28,673 nucleotides of DNA, from assembly GCA_035700225.1 (NCBI GenBank), contig DASSOT010000007.1, positions 1 through 28,673 of the forward strand. Direction: 5' to 3'. Below are positions 23,608 through 28,673 of this stretch, in pieces; the stretch's first letter is position 1, and each line of letters opens with the position of its first letter. The DNA is from JANWLD01 sp035700225. GTDB lineage: Bacteria; Patescibacteriota; Saccharimonadia; Saccharimonadales; 2-12-FULL-41-12. Both the position numbers and the translations under genes were made by a program. A model generated the notes under the pieces. That model saw only the letters and a program-made list of their open reading frames with translations. It searched no databases and was not told where the DNA came from.

Positions 23608-24231
23608 CTAATGCTTTTTATCGCGTAACCACTTCTGCCTGTCGCGCTCAAGCTGTTTGTGTATGTCGGCGTACTTTTCATCAAGTATCTTGAGAATTTT
23701 TCTTACCAGCTCTGCCGGGTCATCCTCGTAAATGACCATCTCTCCGCCCGGAGGTTCAAGATCCCGCATAAGTTCGGAAATCTTGTCAGCCGTACCGCCG
23801 CTTCCACGAAGGACACCGCATGGTTTCTTTGCTTCAAGAGCGGAAGTAAACTCGTGTAGCGAGCCGAACCTGCCGCCGACGGTTATTACCGCATCGCTTG
23901 ACTGGACCAGATACATATCACGCCCTACATAATGCAGTCCCGTGAAATTGATAAAGTCATAACTGTCATACGGCAGGTGGTATTTGCGGACATGTTCGCG
24001 TAAGCTGGCCGCCGGGGAAAAACCGATGCTCACGCCGCCGGCCTTCTTTGCCCCGTATGCCGCGTGGTATGGAAGCCCGCCCGTCGCTCCAGTAGTAAGA
24101 ATCTGCCCGCTAGAAGCTATGGCCCGCCCCAACTCCTCCGCCAAACCCGAAGATGTTCGGGTCGTTTCGCCAGCGGCCGCGCCGGAAACACATATGGAGT
24201 ACCTGAAATGTTTTGAGCTGTTCGGATACAT
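23608..24231 (-). CDS. LOG-family (SLOG superfamily) protein, 207 aa
   Basis: A Rossmann-like protein related to LONELY GUY/lysine-decarboxylase-like nucleotide hydrolases, which cleave nucleoside monophosphates to base and ribose 5-phosphate. Visible: SGAAAGET near 16, TTGATGGLPYHAAYGAK near 46, VGRDMYLVQSSDAVITVGG at 102-120, and GRFGSLHEF at 120-128, where the family has GGxGTxxE. The Arg (104) and Glu (127) of the family active site are present, but the Pro-Gly-Gly and Thr positions differ, so activity is uncertain. The ATG follows the upstream stop by 1 nt. It is last in the carbon operon. Confidence 0.7.
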   Translation of the reverse strand: MYPNSSKHFRYSICVSGAAAGETTRTSSGLAEELGRAIASSGQILTTGATGGLPYHAAYGAKKAGGVSIGFSPAASLREHVRKYHLPYDSYDFINFTGLHYVGRDMYLVQSSDAVITVGGRFGSLHEFTSALEAKKPCGVLRGSGGTADKISELMRDLEPPGGEMVIYEDDPAELVRKILKILDEKYADIHKQLERDRQKWLRDKKH

Positions 24232-24232
24232 A

Positions 24233-25414
24233 CTAGCCCTCCTTACCCAGCATTTTTTCGCGGACCGTGTCGTGCTTTAGGTATCTTGCAAAAAGTTCGT
24301 TCCTGAGACCGGCCCGAGCATTCTCAATATACGCTTTTTTCGGGTGCGTGTCGTTGATGGAGTTTATTATCATGTCGGAAAGGTTGAAGGGCACCACGAT
24401 ATCCGTGCTTTTATGTATGCCGAACGGGTGTTTCCATAAATCCAAACCGCCCGCCTGGGCTATTGAAGGAACTATTATGTCATCGGGTGAAATCGCCGGC
24501 TCCGTATCATTGATAAGGCCGCTCTGCCCATGTTCTGTCACGGCGTGGACTATCACCGGCCAGGCAAAAGGAAATCCGGAAGCCTCTACGACAGGGAACC
24601 CATGCAGTCTTATATTTTCGACCTCCGCAAAGAAATCCGGCTCGAACCCTTTATTCTTATAATAAGCCGACCTCTGGAGCATTTTCCTTATCTGATTAAT
24701 GATAGCATCTGTCAAAAAGAGTACATCTCCGGCAAACCTTCTTTCCGGTACGGCTATCTCGATAGCAGATGATTCCTGGTCAGAGTAAACTATCCTGTTC
24801 AGTTTCACACCGGCTTTTTTCAGTTGTTCGCGTCTGTTGGCGGGCAATATATTTATAGTAATTTCTTTGTCGTCAAAATTGCTGTTAGTAAGTTTTCTTG
24901 CCTGCTGGGCGTATTTGCCGAACCAAGCCGGAGACTCGACAAGTCTTGCAAAACAGTAAAACACAGAAACCCTCTCTCTTTTCAAGGCTGATTCTACAGA
25001 CCTTAGAGAAAATATCTTCATAAGTTTCTTCGGCGGATTATCCACAATCTGCTTGCGCAGTACTGCCGGTTTCAGACCCCACGCGGTTTTCTTACCGATT
25101 CTTTTCTCTACGAAAGCGATTGATTTTTCAACCATCTTTTGGGGAGAATCGTCCGGTGCGATACCAATAGTTTTTGCCAGTTCATCGGAATCCTTCAGGA
25201 CTCGCACGGACATGGCATAATACAGCTCTTTTGGCGTAGTATCATTTTCGTCCAGACCCAGTTGCCGTGCCTTTTCTTTGAAAAGCAGTTTCAGCTCGCC
25301 CGCCAGCCTGATATCCAGGCCGGGCCTTCCGGCTAGCCTTTCAAGCTCACTTATATGGTGAAAAAGCACCGGCTGGGGAATTTCCAGTATCTCGGAAATC
25401 AGTCTGACATTCAT
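24233..25414 (-). CDS. Unrecognised protein in the carbon-metabolism operon, 393 aa
   Basis: I do not recognise the family. The N-terminal 80 residues look like a small helical domain (LERLAGRPGLDIRLAGEL, then LGLDENDTTPKELYYAM). A mixed middle part follows (about 100-250), including EITINILPANRREQL and SSAIEIAVPERRFAGDV. The C-terminal part carries HAVTEHGQSGLINDTEP, DDIIVPSIAQAGGLDLWKHP and FNLSDMIINSINDTHPKKA, which look like conserved loops rich in His, Asp and Asn. No membrane segment or signal peptide. It starts 11 nt after the PfkB-like gene and ends 1 nt before the LOG gene, so its task is probably linked to theirs. Confidence 0.75.
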   Translation of the reverse strand: MNVRLISEILEIPQPVLFHHISELERLAGRPGLDIRLAGELKLLFKEKARQLGLDENDTTPKELYYAMSVRVLKDSDELAKTIGIAPDDSPQKMVEKSIAFVEKRIGKKTAWGLKPAVLRKQIVDNPPKKLMKIFSLRSVESALKRERVSVFYCFARLVESPAWFGKYAQQARKLTNSNFDDKEITINILPANRREQLKKAGVKLNRIVYSDQESSAIEIAVPERRFAGDVLFLTDAIINQIRKMLQRSAYYKNKGFEPDFFAEVENIRLHGFPVVEASGFPFAWPVIVHAVTEHGQSGLINDTEPAISPDDIIVPSIAQAGGLDLWKHPFGIHKSTDIVVPFNLSDMIINSINDTHPKKAYIENARAGLRNELFARYLKHDTVREKMLGKEG

Positions 25415-25425
25415 ATCCGTAATAC

Positions 25426-26424
25426 CTATAACCGCTGGGGCTTATAAGACTTCGGCGCCTGCCTCAGATACGAGGCAAGTTCTTTCTCGCTTAGCAGGCC
25501 GGCCTGCGCGCCTACATGTTGCACAACGTTCATAGAGCTTATGGGCGCCCACTGTAAGGCACCGTCAACGGTATTGCCCATGATGATGGCCGCTACGAAC
25601 GTCGAGGTAAAGGCGTCTCCTGCTCCGGTCCGCTCCAGCGGCGGTTTAGGGTCGGGATAGATGGGCATCTTGAAACGGTTGCTTCCATCGCTTGCGTAAC
25701 TGCCTTTCGGCCCATCGCTGATAACGGCTATTTTCGGCCCCAACTCATGCAATTTGTCTAAAAGATCGTTGATATCGCCATGATTACCGCCGGTAATGTA
25801 CGCCGCCTCTTCGCGGTTGACAGCAACAAGCTCGCTTTTTGCATAAATTCGTTTCATCCTTTCCACACCGGCTTCCATCTGGAAAGTCCCCGGTTGGAAG
25901 GCCAGCTTGATCTCAGGATGTTTTTCCAGCCAATCCGCCAGATCGTCGTGATATTCCAGCGCGTTCTTGCTTATGGAGCTGAAGTATATCCATTTCGGTA
26001 TTTCCTTGGGGCGAATATGCGGCCAGTGATAATCATATTCCTCGTGTTTTATCAGGATGGTCCTCTCTTCCTTGTACCAGAGCGCATAGTGGTAATTGCT
26101 CTTTTTGCGCGCGTTTATGTGTACATATCTGGTATCTACATCCGCTTTTTCGAGCGTGTGGATTATATCCCGCCCGGCAGAATCGGAGCCCACATTGGTA
26201 ACCATCCCGGATTTCAGCCCCAGTTTTGCAAAGTTGACCGCCGCGTTAGGCGCGTTTCCTACGGCATGTACTATCTCTGTATGGTCATATGGAATCTTGG
26301 TGCCGAACTGCATGGCCAGGACAGGGCCTTGTTCCGTTTCATGCACCTGCGCTCTGTCGTCCAGAAGTTTTATAAAAGCGTCCGTTACTATGTCCCCGAC
26401 GCTTAGAACATCAAATTGACTCAT
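25426..26424 (-). CDS. PfkB/ribokinase-family sugar or nucleoside kinase, 332 aa
   Basis: It phosphorylates a hydroxymethyl group of a sugar or nucleoside with ATP. Family features: FDVLSVGDIVTDAF at the start, VGNAPNAAVNFAKLGL at 55-70 (PfkB signature 1), VAVNREEAAY near 200, ISDGPKGSYA near 235, and ERTGAGDAFTSTF at 264-276 with the catalytic base Asp270. The usual Asp at the start of DTGAGD is Arg here. Substrate cannot be told; ribose, fructose 6-phosphate, fructose 1-phosphate or adenosine are all possible. AAAGGA lies 8 nt before the ATG. It is 70 nt behind the aldolase gene. Confidence 0.88.
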   Translation of the reverse strand: MSQFDVLSVGDIVTDAFIKLLDDRAQVHETEQGPVLAMQFGTKIPYDHTEIVHAVGNAPNAAVNFAKLGLKSGMVTNVGSDSAGRDIIHTLEKADVDTRYVHINARKKSNYHYALWYKEERTILIKHEEYDYHWPHIRPKEIPKWIYFSSISKNALEYHDDLADWLEKHPEIKLAFQPGTFQMEAGVERMKRIYAKSELVAVNREEAAYITGGNHGDINDLLDKLHELGPKIAVISDGPKGSYASDGSNRFKMPIYPDPKPPLERTGAGDAFTSTFVAAIIMGNTVDGALQWAPISSMNVVQHVGAQAGLLSEKELASYLRQAPKSYKPQRL

Positions 26425-26494
26425 TAGTTATTTCCTTTGCGCTCATGTTTATTTAATTGTGCCATAGATAAAAGGTTATACGCAACTCGGACCT

Positions 26495-27391
26495 CTAGGA
26501 GGCCTTGCCGGCAGAACCGAGCATATCTATCTTTGCCTCGACCACGCTCTGCACAGCGCTTATTACGTCGTCCATGAGTTTGAATACCGCGGTTTCTTCC
26601 GGATGTTCTTTGAGAACCTTTTCCAGTGAATCACGGAATGCCAGGCGCAGATCATAATCGACATTGACCTTGCTGACGCCGATTTTTACCGCGTCCTCAA
26701 AATAATGCGCCGGGATATCCGCGCCCCCATGCAAGCTGATGCCACAATCTATGGTTTCACGGATATTTTTCAGAAGCTCCAGGTCCAGCGTCTTAGGCAG
26801 AGGATATTTATCATGGAGGTTGCCTATCGAGGCGGAAAAGATGTCTATACCCGTAGCAGATACGAACTTCTTCGCGCCCTCCGGCGTAGAAAAGGTTTTC
26901 TTGACTTCGTTGTAATCCGGCTTTTTTACTTTGCCCATAAAATAGTAAGGCTCACCCTCCACCAATGCCCCGCTCAGGCGGGCGTATTCCGTTATCTGCC
27001 TGGTTTTGCCGATGATGTTTTCCACGCTAGCGCCCGGATCAGTCTGAAGGATATCCAAATGTATGAATTCAAAGCCGTTTTCAATGCCATCCGCAGAAGT
27101 TTGCAGGCTGGGGCTGTGATCCAAACATAGATATATTTCTATACCCAGCTCTTTCTTATAATTGTCGACCATGTCGCGGATATTCTCTATTCCTATGGAC
27201 TGGGCCTCGCTATGGCTGACGGCTACCAGTACCGGGGATTTTTTTGCCACCGCGGCTCGGGCTACGGCCTTCAAGGTTTCCTGATTGTCGAGGTTGAATG
27301 CACCCACGGCGAACTTTTCCGCCCGGGCGCGCTCCATCAATTTTCTAGCCGCTGTCGTATTTTGTCTGATTTCCCTGAGGTTTAAGCCCAC
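26495..27391 (-). CDS. Class II fructose-bisphosphate aldolase family protein, 298 aa
   Basis: A zinc-dependent aldolase of the FbaA/GatY/KbaY type, splitting a ketose bisphosphate into two three-carbon units. Visible: GAFNLDNQET near 30, YLCLDHSPS near 87 (catalytic Asp and zinc His), VEGEPYYF (acidic zinc-site residue), SASIGNLHDKYP (second zinc His), ISLHGGADIP near 217 (third zinc His) and SKVNVDYDLRLAF near 238. Metal ligands are kept, but the phosphate loops differ: GGAD for the usual GGS(S/G), and NVDYD for NxDTD. The start is GTG with GGAGG 5-6 nt upstream. The upstream transketolase stop is 21 nt away. Confidence 0.9.
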   Translation of the reverse strand: MGLNLREIRQNTTAARKLMERARAEKFAVGAFNLDNQETLKAVARAAVAKKSPVLVAVSHSEAQSIGIENIRDMVDNYKKELGIEIYLCLDHSPSLQTSADGIENGFEFIHLDILQTDPGASVENIIGKTRQITEYARLSGALVEGEPYYFMGKVKKPDYNEVKKTFSTPEGAKKFVSATGIDIFSASIGNLHDKYPLPKTLDLELLKNIRETIDCGISLHGGADIPAHYFEDAVKIGVSKVNVDYDLRLAFRDSLEKVLKEHPEETAVFKLMDDVISAVQSVVEAKIDMLGSAGKAS

Positions 27392-27412
27392 CTTTTCCTC
27401 CGCATGATTCGG

Positions 27413-28384
27413 CTATTTTACCATTTTCCTGGCGTGAGCCATTATGTGTTTTGCTGTCAGCCCGTAGTGCTCCAGGAGTTCGTCCGGTTTGCCTGATTGT
27501 CCGAACCTGTCCCTGACGCCTATTCTTTTCAACGGGACGGGAAATTCCTCTGCCAGAAGTTCGGAAACAGCCCCGCCAAGGCCGCCGTTTATCTGGTGTT
27601 CTTCTACGGTCAGGACTTTTTTGGTCTTGTGCACGCTTTTTAGTATGGTTACTCCGTCCAGGGGTTTGATTGTCGGCACATGCACGACTTCCACGTCCAC
27701 ACCCTCGGAAAACAGCTTTTCAGCCGCTACCAGTGCATGATATGTCATAGTTCCCGTTGATATGACCGTTATGTCTTTACCTTCCGTATATGTATAAGCC
27801 CGGCCTATTTCAAAAGGGGTTTTGTCCGTGGTAATTACGGGTGTGGCTTCGCGGGCCAGACGTATGTAGTTCGGGTGTTTGTCTACTGACATCGCCAGAG
27901 TAGCCCTTTCGGCCTCCAGGCTGTCGCAAGGTGCTATCACTACCATGTTCGGCAGTACGCGCATCAACGCTATATCTTCCAGCATCTGATGTGTAGCTCC
28001 GTCCGGACCTACACTGACGCCCGCATGCGAACCCGCTATCTTTACCGGCCGGTCATTGAGGCATATAGTCGTACGTATCTGCTCCCAGTTGCGCCCGGGG
28101 CTGAAAGCGGCATAACTGCTAACGAACGGCACTTTGCCCATGGCCGCCAGCCCCGAACCTACCGTCACAAGGTTCTGTTCGGCCACGCCCATCTCTATGA
28201 ATCTGTCCGGAAAGGCTTCTGCAAACGCATCCATCTTGGTTGATTCCGTAAGGTCGGCGCAGGCCGCCACCACTTTGGACATTTTTTTACCGGCTTCAAC
28301 CAGCCCGCGTCCGAAACCGGCCCTTATCGGCTCCTGCGCGACATCTTTCGCCAAAACATCATCTATCAAATACAGCTCACTCAT
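27413..28384 (-). CDS. Transketolase, C-terminal subunit, 323 aa
   Basis: The pyrimidine-binding plus C-terminal half of a split transketolase, which moves two-carbon units between sugar phosphates using thiamine diphosphate. FIEMGVAEQNLVTVGSGLA at 63-81 holds the catalytic Glu69 that activates the cofactor. HAGVSVGPDGATHQMLEDIA near 119 is the typical His-containing loop, and YIRLAREATP and VEEHQINGGLGGAVSE follow. A GGGAGG site lies 8 nt before the ATG. The N-terminal half is the upstream gene, separated by a 108-nt structured gap. A 1-deoxyxylulose-5-phosphate synthase half is less likely, given the match of the partial N-terminal gene to transketolase. Confidence 0.92.
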   Translation of the reverse strand: MSELYLIDDVLAKDVAQEPIRAGFGRGLVEAGKKMSKVVAACADLTESTKMDAFAEAFPDRFIEMGVAEQNLVTVGSGLAAMGKVPFVSSYAAFSPGRNWEQIRTTICLNDRPVKIAGSHAGVSVGPDGATHQMLEDIALMRVLPNMVVIAPCDSLEAERATLAMSVDKHPNYIRLAREATPVITTDKTPFEIGRAYTYTEGKDITVISTGTMTYHALVAAEKLFSEGVDVEVVHVPTIKPLDGVTILKSVHKTKKVLTVEEHQINGGLGGAVSELLAEEFPVPLKRIGVRDRFGQSGKPDELLEHYGLTAKHIMAHARKMVK

Positions 28385-28392
28385 TTTCTTCG

Positions 28393-28398
28393 CCTCCC
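28393..28398 (-). promoter_or_regulatory. Ribosome binding site of the transketolase C-terminal gene
   Basis: GGGAGG on the minus strand, 8 nt before the ATG at 28384. The base of the large hairpin at 28401-28488 is only 2 nt upstream, so folding could influence ribosome access. Confidence 0.6.
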
Positions 28399-28400
28399 AA

Positions 28401-28488
28401 GGTTCGGGGTAAATTGGCTTGAAATAGTCGCAAACGCCACGGGCGCGAAGCCCCGTAGAGAGCTATTGAAAAGCAATTTAGCCGAACC
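28401..28488 (-). ncRNA. Large nested hairpin between the two transketolase genes
   Basis: The 108-nt gap holds an extended inverted repeat. The outer stem is GGTTCGG (28401-28407) with CCGAACC (28482-28488). Next are TAAATT (28410-28415) with AATTTA (28475-28480), and GC (28417-28418) with GC (28473-28474). The inner part pairs AATAG (28423-28427) with CTATT (28463-28467), and ACGGG (28439-28443) with CCCGT (28452-28456). No T-run follows, so a simple terminator is unlikely. Possible roles are an mRNA processing or stability element, control of the downstream ribosome binding site, or a mobile palindromic repeat. Confidence 0.55.
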
Positions 28489-28492
28489 GACC

Positions 28493-28673
28493 CTACTCAT
28501 GTTCGCCTCGGATTTTCCCTTTCAGCGTACGTAATTCGTGCAAGGCCTTTTTTGCCTCCTCGTGATTAGGCGGCTTGCCGTGCCAATGGAAGTCATATTC
28601 CATGAAGTCCACGCCCTTGCCGGGGATAGTATGAGCTATGATTACCACCGGTCTTTCAATTATCGACCGGGCT
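28493..28673 (-). CDS. Transketolase, N-terminal subunit (partial, 3' end only)
   Basis: The last 59 codons of the gene, ending in TAG at 28493-28495; the 5' part lies beyond the window edge. The visible residues include PVVIIAHTIPGKGVDFMEYD and FHWHGKPPNHEEAKKALHEL. These match the end of the thiamine-diphosphate-binding half of transketolases, where the family has TVKGKGV.FME....WHG. It is the first visible gene of the operon. Confidence 0.88.
   Translation of the reverse strand, partial: ARSIIERPVVIIAHTIPGKGVDFMEYDFHWHGKPPNHEEAKKALHELRTLKGKIRGEHE

Noticed and set aside
26495..26515. CCTC-TAG-GAGG inverted repeat at the end of the aldolase gene.
   Set aside because: Four-base-pair stem without a T-run; likely chance.
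1..28673. Alternative genetic code (TGA as Gly or Trp), as in some candidate phyla.
   Set aside because: TGA ends several well-recognised genes at the expected length (galU, gatA, yraN), and no conserved domain needs readthrough.
1..28673. Mobile elements, CRISPR arrays, toxin-antitoxin pairs or phage genes.
   Set aside because: No transposase, integrase, regular repeat-spacer pattern or paired small genes of that type were found on either strand.

Overview
The window reads as an ordinary chromosomal segment of a small-genome bacterium, most likely a member of the Candidate Phyla Radiation (Patescibacteria), with Saccharibacteria (TM7) as my best but unproven guess. The reasons are: a GatCAB amidotransferase operon; a class II aldolase and a split transketolase; a PilB ATPase without its zinc cysteines; an L19 with a long E/K/A tail; several small membrane proteins of unknown function; and many promoters whose -10 box sits 6-9 nt before the start codon, implying leaderless mRNAs. 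TGA is a genuine stop (galU, gatA, yraN and others), so the TGA=Gly code of Gracilibacteria/Absconditabacteria does not apply. I see no phage, IS element, CRISPR array, tRNA or rRNA.

Layout. 99-704 (-): unknown membrane protein. 762-4578 (+): M1 aminopeptidase and a membrane-anchored CapA-like protein. 4600-7567: yraN, rnhB, an HD-domain protein and rplS on the minus strand, with a DUF1761 membrane protein inserted on the plus strand. 7672-9270 (-): pilB, divergent from a small SpoU methyltransferase (9317-9814, +), which is followed by a membrane-anchored CAP/SCP protein (+). 10732-14316 (-): dnaE. 14392-15802 (-): a VIT1/CCC1 transporter and two small membrane/coiled-coil proteins. 15825-16718 (-): galU. 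16754-20361 (-): gatC-gatA-X-gatB, where X is an unrecognised membrane protein. 20469-21617 (+): an alpha/beta-hydrolase-like protein. 21614-23572 (-): uvrB. 23608-28673 (-): a carbon-metabolism operon in the order transketolase N half (cut by the window edge), transketolase C half, aldolase, PfkB-family kinase, unknown protein, LOG-family protein.

How the genes work together. The right-hand operon combines non-oxidative pentose phosphate and lower glycolytic steps with a sugar/nucleoside kinase and a putative nucleotide phosphoribohydrolase. That suggests a route linking nucleotide or ribose salvage to triose phosphates. The GatCAB block makes Gln-tRNA and/or Asn-tRNA by transamidation. uvrB, dnaE and rnhB are DNA maintenance genes. 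pilB, capA, the CAP protein and the M1 peptidase are plausible surface or nutrient-acquisition functions.

Most interesting non-coding signals: (1) a terminator-like hairpin with a perfect 10-bp stem inside the first 35 codons of the hydrolase gene; (2) a long nested hairpin filling the gap between the two transketolase genes and ending 2 nt from the ribosome binding site; (3) the recurrent leaderless-promoter architecture. All coordinates and motifs were read by eye; no database search or folding was run.
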